From the NCBI GenBank assembly GCA_012845835.1, contig JABAKD010000021.1, positions 14,910,935 to 14,974,934 on the forward strand: a stretch of DNA of 64,000 nt. Reading direction: 5' to 3'. Positions 1 to 8,787 of this stretch are shown piece by piece (position 1 is the stretch's first letter; each line of letters opens with the position of its first letter). The notes under the pieces were generated by a model. That model was not told the origin of the DNA and made no database searches. It was given only the letters and a program-made list of their open reading frames with translations. Position numbers and translations under genes: made by a program. The DNA is from Undaria pinnatifida. Lineage: Eukaryota; Sar; Phaeophyceae; Laminariales; Alariaceae.

Positions 1-1164
1 TATTGTATACTCCCACAACAGCAGCAAGGAGAAGACTGCTCAAAGGTTGACTGTGTCCTCGGTACAATACGTCACGATAACCAATCATGGAATAACACCT
101 CAATTCTCACTTTCCAACAAAATCCAGATTGCGTCTGCGACCCAATCTTCCACTTTACAATACGAAGCAGCAGCAAGCAGTAAAAAGTAGCAGGGTGATT
201 GTGATACGTATCGTGATATCTATCATTGCCCCGTTGCTGTACAAAGACTCGGTGCGTTCACAAGATACGATATTTTCATACTGGTTGATGCGAAATATCG
301 TATTGCGCGGCGGTCGTCGCGAACTCGGCGGTTGTTCCGATTTCGGACTGCTTGTGCGGATGATTGCACTGCAGCAGCCTTCAAGCCCGGGAGAGTTTTG
401 GGCATTTCACGCCGGGCGTTGCACGTACTCGTAGTGAGCGGGGTGCTAGCGAGCTGTGCTTGTACGCTGTTGTAGGTAGGATTGAACTTGCGCGAAAAGT
501 ACAGGAAAAGTATTTTTGGCTACAGCGGTGGAATTGCTTTCGCTATTATTATTTACAGCAGTACCAGGTACGTATGAAATGAAGGGTGAACATGCTCTTG
601 TATACGCAGTCTTCCTGTAGTGCTGGAATGTGACAGCTAAACACACCGGCAGTATACCGGACACCACGGCACTATCGGATAACGCATCGGATATTATTTC
701 TAATATCTTGCGCGGAAATTCAACCAGCACTATATAAGACACAGGTACTAAACAACCAGCACTATCGGGAGACCCCAATTATACACGAACAGCGTGGAGA
801 AAAGAGGAAAACTCTACCAGGTAGTTACTTGACTGCTGCTGCATGCAGTTAGTTGCAAGCGGGTGTCCGGATCGACGAGCCCCGACGTCCCGACCACCTC
901 CCTCAAAGTTGTTGCGGGTGGGACTTCGTCGATTCGATGCTCGTGGTACATGCACCCCACGGATAATCAGCAAGCGGCGTCGTGCGTTGTAGTTGCCTCT
1001 GGCCACCATTGACGATGGCTGTTGAAAAAGGCCCGTCTCCAAGCTACCACGCAGCTCGGACTCGAGTCAACAACCATCAACCCTTGTCTCACCTATTTCA
1101 CAAGCCGAACCAGACCAGGTAACCCCTCCAAGCTCCCCGCTACTCCACTGCGGTGGCTGGTTGC
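1..1164. other. No recognisable gene
   Basis: I see no convincing coding exon, RNA gene or repeat boundary here. Open frames are short and overlap on both strands without a domain signature. The segment from about 840 to 1160 is somewhat GC-richer, but neither strand gives a protein I recognise. Confidence 0.5.
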
Positions 1165-1290
1165 TGGCCTGGTGGATATCTCCCTCTCTAGCACGTGTCT
1201 GCGAGTTCCTGCTGCCTGCTACCTATATGTAGCTGGAGGCATAAAAATAGAGGGTGTGCTCTTCAGTACTCAGTACGCGGTACGTAGGTA
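1165..1290 (+). repeat. Dispersed direct repeat G, copy 1
   Basis: About 120 bp closely matches 5675-5800. Both copies contain a GGATATCTCCCTCTC block, CACGTGTCTG, a CTGCTGCCTGCTAC block and a TATA-like GGCATAAAAATAG followed by GTGTGCT and a GTAC-rich end. The TATA-like box with downstream palindromes looks like a core promoter carried by a repeat, which is inference. Confidence 0.6.
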
Positions 1291-1306
1291 GAGAGTACTT
1301 TTGGTA

Positions 1307-1500
1307 GGGATGAAATAGAACTATCAAATTTAAAGGCGTTCTTCATGCGGGGATGTTTTCACAATTTCCTTCTCCGTTTGTTTCGGTTGGTTAATTTTCC
1401 TTCCGATATCCGGAAACTTCCAAGAAGGATGATGATGCATGGATGAGGAAATGGAAAATGGATCGGTACGTACGAACTTCGAACACGCACACTTGCTGCA
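1307..1500 (+). repeat. Dispersed direct repeat F, copy 1
   Basis: This segment matches 7450-7665 at roughly 80 percent by eye. Shared blocks are GATGAAATAGAACTATCAAA, TTTAAAGGCGTT, ATCCGGAAACTTCCAAGAAG and GGAAAATGGAT, followed by ACGAACTTCG. The second copy lacks the downstream SINE sequence, so F and the SINE are separate units. Confidence 0.6.
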
Positions 1501-1722
1501 TTTTTTTTTCTTTTTCCACACACATCTACTTTCGAGCTTCTGGGCAAGCCGTGGTCACAATTGTCGTCCCTTCTTCCCCCCGGTTCTTGCCTTCAATTTT
1601 TATCGCGCACAGGGTTCAGCAACCCCACTGCTCGTCGATTTTTCATCGAATGTTGCTAACTCGCGCTTTCCGAAAGTCGACTTGTGCACAAGAAAAAGTC
1701 CCCACGAATTTATACGAGGTGT
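1501..1722 (-). mobile_element. tRNA-headed SINE, body and tail only
   Basis: Read on the minus strand, this is the body and A-rich tail of the SINE found more completely at 35161-35463, 55425-55729 and 61922-62230. Diagnostic blocks on the plus strand are AAGCCGTGGTCACA, CCCCGGTTCTTGCCTTCA, TTTATCGCGCA and CTCGTCGATTTTTCATCGA. The tRNA-like head is missing: just past the point where it should begin, the sequence switches into repeat B. Repeat B therefore either inserted into the SINE or replaced its 5' end. Confidence 0.7.
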
Positions 1723-2250
1723 TGTTGTTGCTCTCACATTAACTCGCATAATCAAGTCCGTGGTCACAGGACAGGCTCCAGTCGCTCTGGAGCTGAGGAA
1801 TACCCCAGGGAAAAACACACACAACCCAAGGTGGTACACGCATATATCACAGCTGACGCAATTCATGCCTCCACCAGAAACATATAAAAGTGAAATCGGG
1901 AGTCAGTCTACGATGTGCCAGGTCCATGCCGGTGCATACGTCTCACTACTCACGCCTGGAGGAACCAAATATTCCGATTGCCACCCAAGTAAGACTACCA
2001 CGTATATATTACACGTAGTATCTATCATTACGCATACGCTCGACAGGCATAAGTCAATTGGAGAAAAAGAAACAAAGAAAAGAAAAGAAGATAAAGGAAA
2101 GGAAAAAAAAGAGAAGAAAAACGAAACAAGACGAAAAAGGCAAACAAAGACAAGAAAAAGACAAGAAAAGCAAGAAAAGACAAGACAAGAAAGCAAGGAA
2201 AGAAGAAGAGAAAAAAAAAGAAAGAAGAAATAGAAGAAGAAAAGAAAGAA
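1723..2250 (-). repeat. (CAA)-tailed retroposon B, copy 1, with purine tract
   Basis: On the minus strand the element ends in GCGAGTTAATGTGAG followed by a short (CAA)n-like tail at about 1723-1735. Positions 1729-2145 are a close inverted match to 51657-52082 over more than 400 bp, including the ATATAAAAGTGAAATC and CATAAGTCAATTGGAG blocks. From 2060 to 2250 the plus strand is almost pure A and G; the other copy has a shorter pyrimidine tract at the same place. This tract makes long charged but meaningless open frames. An RNA-copied, 3'-tailed element is inferred from the tail and the variable 5' extent. Confidence 0.7.
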
Positions 2251-2259
2251 AAATGCCAT

Positions 2260-2935
2260 ACTAGCAGACCCTAGGAACTGGCTAAGGATGGCATTGGGCT
2301 AACAGAGGGTATCACGTCCATCATCAATGGCACCTGGGAGAGAACGCAACATGGCGAAGAAGTCACGGCGGTCTTATGCTATCTTGTGACGGCCATTAGA
2401 AGGCCCACAACTTTCAATACGATGATGGCCAAAACCAGACTTCAGTCTCTTGGGCATGACGCTCCCCCTTCCGCCCCTCCCCCCTTCCTCCCTTTCCCCC
2501 TCCCCCCTCCCCCCCTCCCCACTCCTCCCCTCCCCCCTCCCCCCCTCCCCCCTCCCCCCCTCCTCCAGTCCCCTCCCCGCCCCCCCCCCTTCCCCCTCCC
2601 CCCGGCCGCTTAGAGATGCCAACGGTGGATGACGCTGCCGCAGCCTTTGCGCGTCCCTCTGCAGCTTTGCGTCTCTCCGTTTCATGCCAATTCCGCATGA
2701 ACATCTCGGCTCCCTCCTCTACTCTTCGAAACCATCTGCCAGCCTTCTGAGCAGCCTTTCGCCATCCTTCGGGTTTCATTCCAAAGACCGAGATATCCTC
2801 CTTCAGATAATCCATCCAGTCTTTCTCTTGCCCCCCTGAGTAGCCCTTACCCCCAACAAACTCCCCAAACATCACCCTTTGTGGCAGACGCTCCTCCCCC
2901 ATGCGTGCCACGAATCCCGCAAACAATAACCTCCG
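2260..2935 (-). pseudogene. LINE ORF2 C-terminal relic
   Basis: The minus-strand frame from about 2935 to 2600 encodes the C-terminal tail typical of some non-LTR retrotransposon polyproteins. Visible blocks are RRLLFAGFVARMGEERLPQR, GEFVGGKGYSGGQ and DWMDYLKEDI, then a basic tail with GRWFRRVEEGAE. Reverse transcriptase and endonuclease domains are absent, as expected of a severely 5'-truncated insertion. The upstream boundary at about 2936 runs into SINE head sequence. The frame continues into a G-rich tract with no protein character. 2260-2455 is probably the element's 3' end. Assignment rests on family resemblance; the clade is not resolved. Confidence 0.7.
2458..2604. repeat. Low-complexity C/T tract
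   Basis: About 145 bp of almost pure C and T on the plus strand (CCCCTCCCC-type), inside the LINE relic's 3' region. The apparent proline or glycine open frames are composition artefacts. The minus strand is strongly G-rich. Confidence 0.85.
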
Positions 2936-3065
2936 TTTGTTGCACTCGGGGGGATTCGACCTCACGAAACTGACCTTGTTGTTGTTGTTGTTCTCACATT
3001 AACTCGCATAATCAAGTCCGTGGTCACAGGACAGGCTCCAATCACTCTGGAGCTGAGGAATACCC
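2936..3065 (-). mobile_element. SINE head fragment joined to retroposon B
   Basis: 2936-2974 holds the B-box side of the SINE head in minus orientation (plus strand GGGGGATTCGACCTCACG). It runs directly into a (TTG)n stretch and then into B sequence to about 3065 (CACATTAACTCGCATAATCA, CCGTGGTCACAGG, CTCTGGAGCTGAGGAATACC). The B tail thus abuts SINE sequence here and at 1723, pointing to insertion at or beside the same SINE region twice. Confidence 0.6.
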
Positions 3066-3114
3066 CTATACCAGGCTCAAGAATATATATAAATATACAT
3101 ATTCCTCGCTTTCT

Positions 3115-3815
3115 CTTGCTTAAACGCCCCACCTAATATCGAAATCCGCCAGAGTAATAAACACTTCCACGCACTGGATATCGCCTCGTTATCTTTTTAG
3201 AGGCGTCCATGCTGCTGCTGCAATTCCCACCCACCCCAGCCCGCAACGCCCCCTCCTTCCCCACCACCCGCACCATCGCCTAGACCTAGCACCACGCGTA
3301 TAGCAAACCCCTACATCTATGCGACCTAAAGCCCTCCCCCCACCGCCCCCCGCCCCCCCCGCCACACCCCCCCCCCCCTCCCCCACAAGAAGGATTTATT
3401 TATCGTTTCCACGCACAAATTGACCTGCCCCACCCGTCCCCTCCCCCCCTCCCCCCCTCCCGCCCCCCTTTTGATCAAAATCAGGCCCCCACGTCCTTCA
3501 AAACTCCGCCCTCCCTTCACCGGATATTCGACTTACAGGATTCACTTGATAAACTGATGCATTTCCTTCCACAGCTGTCAGATTTTGTCCCCCTCAGACA
3601 CGGGTTTCATAGTTTCCGCGCACAGACTGCTTAACATCACCCTGTTGACCCTGATAGCTACACTGTAGTTGCAATTGGAGTCGCCGACCTATATCCTTAA
3701 TGAGGACACACAACCCGTAATACGCGCGTCGGAGTATCACACACAGCTTGCAAAGATGGGTTTCGACAAAACATTCGATCTCACAGCTAGCTGGAGAGTA
3801 TTTTTATTTTCATAA
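3115..3815 (-). mobile_element. G/C-rich retroposon C, minus-strand copy
   Basis: The reverse complement matches 5835-6440 and 44040-44640. Plus-strand landmarks are the GGTCTAGGC complement near 3280, ATCTATGCGACCTAAAGCCC, a C-rich tract at 3330-3470, TTTTGATCAAAATCAG, and the terminal core with stem-loop at 3726-3812. No protein is supported. The element is oriented so that its conserved end (CTGGAG..GTATTTTTATTTT) is the 3' end. Confidence 0.75.
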
Positions 3816-3860
3816 TAACCTGATACGCTACCGGAGCGACCGGCTCACTACTGCTAGTAA
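3816..3860 (-). mobile_element. SINE head fragment
   Basis: The plus-strand motif AACCTGATACGCTACCGGAG followed by CGACCGG is the A-box side of the tRNA-like SINE head, seen in minus orientation. It abuts the 3' end of retroposon C. No SINE body follows. Confidence 0.5.
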
Positions 3861-3904
3861 TTGGTGGTAATGAGGCGCGGCCTCAATACTTGCAATAATA
3901 GTCA

Positions 3905-4010
3905 TATCTGCGATGCATCATATATATACAAGGGGCTACGCCGGCGGCCTGAACGGCCGCCGGTCGCAGCGCAGGATAGTAAATATTAAGAGGGTAAGAA
4001 GTAATGCCAA
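3905..4010 (+). repeat. GC-hairpin repeat H, copy 1
   Basis: A perfect GC-rich hairpin (GCCGGCGGCC, loop TGAA, then GGCCGCCGG) follows AAGGGGCTAC and is followed by TCGCAG. The reverse complement of this block with flanking matches (ACAAGGGGGC, TAATGCCAAGAGTT) occurs at 31340-31475. A related hairpin lies at 33236-33290. It could be the end of a mobile element or a structured RNA segment. Confidence 0.5.
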
Positions 4011-4189
4011 GAGTTAGACGAAATTTGTTAATTCATATATGGGAGATACTGGAAAGGGAAAATGCCGACAAATTTTTCCCGATTTCCCGTGTGCGGCGGA
4101 ACAATGCGAGAAGGCAGCCTGGAAATTATGGGAGAGCATGGCGGTTCACCCCAGCTGGGTGACGCTCTGCGTTGCTACGCAGAAAGGCG
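4011..4189 (+). other. Short open region, function unknown
   Basis: Two overlapping plus-strand frames of about 64 codons span this segment, but no domain, splice signal pair or homologous copy in the window supports either one. Both frames run into the tandem repeat that follows. Confidence 0.3.
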
Positions 4190-4645
4190 CGGCCACAGCT
4201 GCTGCTGTGCATATACCATTTGTAGCTTCGTGATGCTGCTGTGCATATACCATTTGTAGCTTCGTGATGCTGCTGTGCATATACCATTTGTAGCTTCGTC
4301 ATGCTGCAGGCTCATCATAGCTTCAGCTACTGCTGTACATCATGTACATGTACGTGCTGCTGTAGACCACCGGGGGTTCAAAAATATTGAGAGTTCGCAG
4401 TTCTCCACGACGCCTAGCTGCTGCTGTGCATATACCATTTGTAGCTTCGTGATTCTGCTGTGCATATACCATTTGTAGCTTCGTGATGCTGCTGTGCATA
4501 TACCATTTGTAGCTTCGTCATGCTGCAGGCTCATCATAGCTTCAGCTACTGCTGTACATCATGTACATGTATACGTGCTGCTGCAGACTACCGGGGGTTC
4601 AAAAATATTGAGAGTTTGCAGTTCTCCACTACGCCTGGGTGGCAT
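4190..4645. repeat. Nested tandem repeat, two ~225-bp units
   Basis: Two tandem copies (about 4193-4420 and 4421-4645) each contain three consecutive 33-bp subunits with GTGCATATACCATTTGTAGC, then CTGCAGGCTCATCATAGC, TACATCATGTACATGTA, GGGGGTTCAAAAATATTGAG and GTTCTCCAC. The copies are about 95 percent identical by eye, so the duplication is recent compared with the degenerate repeats around it. Confidence 0.9.
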
Positions 4646-4805
4646 GCGTTCTCGGGGATTACGAACTTTTCTTCCCCAGATCCTAGCACAAACCACGCTT
4701 AGTGGCCTTTACAATGGCGACGCCGGCCAGGTAATCGACCCCCCCCCGTGTGTCGGAGGTCAGAGAACACGTACCGAAGAAATAACGCGAAGACATTAGC
4801 CCTGT

Positions 4806-5008
4806 GTGCAGACTACGCACCAAACGCCTCACAGGGCACGATTTTTCGGAGATCTCGTCGTAGATCTCGACGTCGAGGCCTCGCGCGCGCGCTACGGCGC
4901 CGAGCGGGCGGATCAGCTGAGCCGGTGGTTGCAGGCGAGGCGGGGGCACGCCTCAGCGAAGAAACCGCGCGGAAAGGCGGTCAGAGGCGGGAGATATCCG
5001 CAGACGTA
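4806..5008 (+). CDS. Candidate internal exon, unknown protein
   Basis: The plus-strand frame reads through GDLVVDLDVEASRARYGAER and ADQLSRWLQARRG, then a basic stretch (KKPRGKAVRGGRYPQ). It stops just after a good splice donor, AGAC|GTAAGG, at about 5008. The composition is more protein-like than its neighbours (charged helical segment followed by a basic patch). The acceptor and true start are not identified, and no family is recognised. It could be an exon of an unseen gene or chance in a CpG-rich patch. Confidence 0.25.
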
Positions 5009-5047
5009 AGGATGTGCATATGTGATAAGCGAACTAAGATATATAGA

Positions 5048-5230
5048 TTTATTATAAAAAATGAAAATACACTCCAGCTGTGAGATCGAAGATTTCGTCG
5101 AAACTCATCTTTGCAAGCTGTGTGTGATACTCCGATCGCGCGCATTACGAGTTGTGTGTCCTCATTAAGGATATAGGTCGGCGACTCCCCTTACAACTAC
5201 AGTGTAGCTATCAGGGTCAACAGGATGATT
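5048..5230 (-). mobile_element. Retroposon C, 3' terminal fragment
   Basis: Plus strand ATACACTCCAGCTGTGAGAT, then the stem-loop core, TGATACTCCGATCGCGCG, GTTGTGTGTCCTCATTAAGG and TAGCTATCAGGGTCAACAGG. It matches the first 180 bp of the copy at 5835. Read in the proposed element orientation (minus), this is a 5'-truncated copy retaining the 3' end. Confidence 0.75.
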
Positions 5231-5674
5231 TTACATATATATGGAGTTTCTTGTACAGAGTCGACCCCGCTTTAAAGACGCACGCACCTCCTGCTGGGTT
5301 TTCTTCATAGCGTCGTCAACGCGGGGAATCGGAACTGCAGCAAAAACACACTGTAGTAGTTGGTGCCCGTGAAACCACACGTTGCCGTACCTGTCTCGGC
5401 GAACTCTCAAGGACTTACTACAGCGAGAGCAGCACGACGAGAAGAGCTGTCTGCAATTTGTGCGTGCGCAGGACCCGTCGGAGCTGGCCTTGGTGCCGTG
5501 TACGCTGAGTGCGGTGGACAAACGTGACAGAAGAAATTGATACAAACAAACAAACATACGCACACATACATACAGAGAAAGTAATTCGAGGCACACTAAG
5601 AGGCTTTTTTTCCTTGGAAAATAACCAAGAAAAACAGGCTCAGCGCTGCGCGCTGCGCGCGCCTCTCGTTATTA
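5231..5674. other. No recognisable gene
   Basis: Between a retroposon C fragment and repeat G. There are open frames on both strands (for example a minus-strand frame of 121 codons) but none with a recognisable domain. Confidence 0.4.
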
Positions 5675-5800
5675 TTGCTGCTGGCCGGATATCTCCCTCT
5701 CTTCTAGCACGTGTCTGTGTCTGCGAGTTCCTGCTGCCTGCTACTTACTATGTAGATGGTGGCATAAAAATAGCGGGTGTGCTGTTCAGTACGCAGGCAG
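5675..5800 (+). repeat. Dispersed direct repeat G, copy 2
   Basis: Second copy of the 1165-1290 repeat, with the same CACGTGTCTG, CTGCTGCCTGCTACTTAC and GGCATAAAAATAG blocks and a small internal duplication (GTGTCTGTGTCTG). It ends shortly before a long copy of retroposon C. Confidence 0.6.
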
Positions 5801-5834
5801 GTCTGTGTGCACTTCGATCACTAAATATATTATA

Positions 5835-6540
5835 AAAACAAAAATACACTCCAGCTGTGAGCTCGAAGATTTCGTCGAAACTCATATTTGCAAGCTGTGT
5901 GTGATACTCCGATCGCGCGTATTACGGGTTGTGTGTCATTATTAAGGATATAGGCCGGCGACTCCCCTTGCAACTGCAGTGTAGCTATCAGGGTCAACAG
6001 GGTGATGTTGGGCAGTCTGTGCGCGGAAACTATAAAACCCATTTCTGAGGGGGACAAAATCTGACAGCTGTGGAAGGAAATGCATCAGTTTATCCAGTGA
6101 ATCCTGTAAGTCGAACAACCGGTGAGGGGAGGGCGGATTTTTTAAGGACGTGGGGGCCTGATTCTGATCAAAAGGGGGGCGGGAGAGAGGGAAGGGGGGG
6201 AGGGACAGGTGGGGTAGCTCAATTTGTGCGTGGAAACTATAAATATTTCTTGTGGGGAGGGGGGGGAAATGTGTGTGAGTGTGTGTGTGTGGGGGGGGGG
6301 GGGGCTTTAGGTCGCATAGATGTAGGGGTTTGCTATACGCTTGGTACTAGGTCTAGGCGATGGTGCGGATGGTGGGGAATGAGGGGGCGTTGGAGGGGGG
6401 GAGGGGGGATGAATGAAAGCTACGTTATGGATGGCTAGAAAGATAATGACGTGATATCAATTGCGTAGAAGTGCGTATCACTCTGGCCGATTTCGATTGT
6501 AAGTGGGGGGTTTGAACGAACTGGGCGGGGAACAAAAGGT

Positions 6541-6575
<35 letters not shown>

Positions 6576-6790
6576 GGGCAGAGATGAGTTGGAGCTACGG
6601 CATGGATGGCTAGAAGGATAACGAGATGATTTCAGCTGGCTGGTATTGTTTACTACTCTGTCTGGCAGATTTTGATTTTAGGTGGGGCGTTTGAACAAGA
6701 GGGATCGGGGGGCGGGGGGGGGCATTTCAATATGTGCGCGGAAACTATAAACCCTTGAAGGGGACGAATCTGACGGTTGCAGCAAGAAGA
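5835..6790 (-). mobile_element. Retroposon C, longest copy, with internal duplications
   Basis: Plus strand begins AAATACACTCCAGCTGTGAG and continues about 900 bp. The motif GCGGAAACTATAAA recurs at about 6020, 6230 and 6740, each near a G-rich run, and a block with ATGGATGGCTAGAA recurs at about 6425 and 6603. The G-rich face is on the plus strand. No long credible protein is encoded. The 3' core lies at 5835-5940. The element was probably enlarged by internal tandem duplication. Confidence 0.7.
6541..6574 (+). repeat. Homopolymer G run, 34 bp
   Basis: An uninterrupted run of 34 G inside retroposon C, following a shorter G run near 6290-6304. Such tracts readily form G-quadruplex structures and are length-unstable; the assembled length may not be exact. 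Confidence 0.95.
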
Positions 6791-6799
6791 CACCCCTTT

Positions 6800-7449
6800 A
6801 TATCACCCGCCTGGTAATGTTTGTTATTCTGGAAGGTTTGATGTTTGATGTAGTATGCAATCCAGTTTTTAGGTGTAGTAAACAACGTGTTAAAAGCTTC
6901 ATAATTTGTTATTGTTCATGGACCGAAAGATAGAATATTTCAATCGATAGGTACAATCATGTATTACGGGGGACCCTAGTAAATAGGACCTACGGTGGAG
7001 ACAAAAGCCTACATATTCATCTATTTTTACTTACAATATTTGGTCCTATTTACTATCGTCCTCCGTATTAGATACCATTATTTTCTGACATCGCTAATTA
7101 TAAGAAAGAGATACATATTGCCAAATACAACAGGCGAGGTGATGTGGTCATGCAATGTCACCGCCATTGAGAACGAAAGGGAGAAATGCGAATCGTTAGT
7201 GTTTTGAAAGGAACGCTTAGTGTACACGCGCTCAATTACGTTACTTCGTTAGTCATACTTCGCTTGGCATAGGTTGGGAGGCGACCATATGCAGACGGTA
7301 TGTACGAAATACCCTACGTGATAAGTTGGTAGTTAGTGTGGTTTACCGCAATTTTTAACAAATCTGTCTGTACCTCCTTTTCACATTATTATTGTCTCAC
7401 ATATACGATTTTACGCTTATGATTTTTTATACAGTAGGAGGAGCTATTT
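6800..7449. other. AT-rich stretch, no gene recognised
   Basis: More AT-rich than its surroundings. A 70-codon plus-strand frame at 6995-7207 (hydrophobic start, then FLTSLIIRKRY) has no supporting feature. I see no repeat shared with the rest of the window. Confidence 0.4.
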
Positions 7450-7665
7450 TGGATGAAATAGAACTATCAAATTTAAAGGCGTTTTTCATACATACGGGTA
7501 CGTTTTCGCAATAATAATTACTCGTTGCACCTTTTTGGTTCTTTCGGCTGGTTATTTTCGAATTGTCCTTCCGAAATCCGGAAACTTCCAAGAAGGATGA
7601 TGAGAAGAAGAAAAACGGAAAATGGATACGAACTTCGGACAAACACATCGCTGCTATTATTATTG
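7450..7665 (+). repeat. Dispersed direct repeat F, copy 2
   Basis: Second copy of 1307-1500, with GATGAAATAGAACTATCAAA, TTTAAAGGCGTT and ATCCGGAAACTTCCAAGAAG. The two copies differ by small insertions in the middle. Confidence 0.6.
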
Positions 7666-8699
7666 CTGCTGCTGTTTGTTGCAACATGAGCAGTACAGTA
7701 TTGGCAGTAGTAGCAAGACAAAATCAAAAGCACGGCGGTCGACGGCAGAATATCAACAGCAATAATAATAGTAGTAAGTCAAGATGCTCGCTACTACTAC
7801 TACTGCTTGCTGCTGCTTCTGTATTGAAACTTCTTGAAACTAGTGTTGTTCTGCCTTCATTCAGCAGAACAAAGATCATCATAAATAACACAAAACACAG
7901 AAAATAGCGCTGCTTCATTCAGCTAGATGCAGGCATGCTGCTTCGGCGGGGAAAACTGTTACTGTTGTGCAGGGTACTGCGAGCTTGCGGTAAAACCGAG
8001 ACGACACCCACAACAATGTCAAACGATAGTGAGTGGGAGTCACGAGCGGGTGCACCTACAAGCAGCATATATACCGTGACGACGTGCTGTGGTCTGCGGC
8101 ACGAAAGTCTTAATGGGGGCGAGAAAAACGAAAACCCGGGCCCCTTCCTTGCATGTTGAAACTTGAAACACAACGTGCTCCCCCACGCGTTGTTATTACT
8201 TTGCTCATCAATAGATAATACTTCGAAGTAATAATAATATCTCGCATGACGATAATGAGCCGTTACCTCATACGTAGAGTGACCTTTTGGGCACCGCCCA
8301 TCCACGGCCACAAGCGGGGGTCTTTTCCTTTCTCACTCAGTTCCCCCAATCGATCGGCACAAATACATGTATTACATTATGGAGGTCTTGCCTTGCTTGG
8401 TGTTTTGTTCTCGCAGACAGAGAGGACACGTCAATCAAGCAGAACACCCATCATTATTTTTATTATTATTATTATATTTTGACCCTCCGACAATATAGCG
8501 TAGAAGCCGTTCCAATGTAAATCGAATATCCTTCCATAAAGCAGTAGTAGTAGTAGTACCTAATATGAAGTCGAATGATCGCACCATAATGCAATGGTTT
8601 CCACCGCCAACCATTTGCCCATTTCCTTTCCCCGCATCTTCTCCTTTTATCTACTGTTTCCTTTCCCTGTATATATTTTGGCTGAGAGTCTACCTTAAT
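7666..8699. other. No recognisable gene; several triplet tracts
   Basis: Contains short trinucleotide tracts (ACTACTACTACTGC near 7790, ATTATTATTATTATTAT near 8458, AGTAGTAGTAGTAGTA near 8540). The ATT tract could mark the 3' tail of the minus-strand non-LTR element that follows, but I cannot fix the element's end. No protein domain seen. Confidence 0.35.
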
Positions 8700-8787
8700 C
8701 CTCATCATCAACATTGCCACCCCAGGCCAGTGGCCGTAGTCCTCCCGATACTTCCTCCCTTCCCCTCGCGGCCTAGCGATCCCTCAG

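Noticed and set aside
1439..2264. 264-codon Lys/Arg/Glu-rich open frame
   Set aside because: It crosses SINE, retroposon B and a purine tract. Its long C-terminal charged part is the purine tract itself.
3726..3812. Hammerhead ribozyme in the retroposon C end (GATGAG..CGAAA in one strand, CTGTGAG..CGAAAC in the other)
   Set aside because: The essential CUGANGA core is absent. One strand has AAGATGAG and the other CTGTGAG with a base missing. The hairpin is better explained as a recognition stem-loop.
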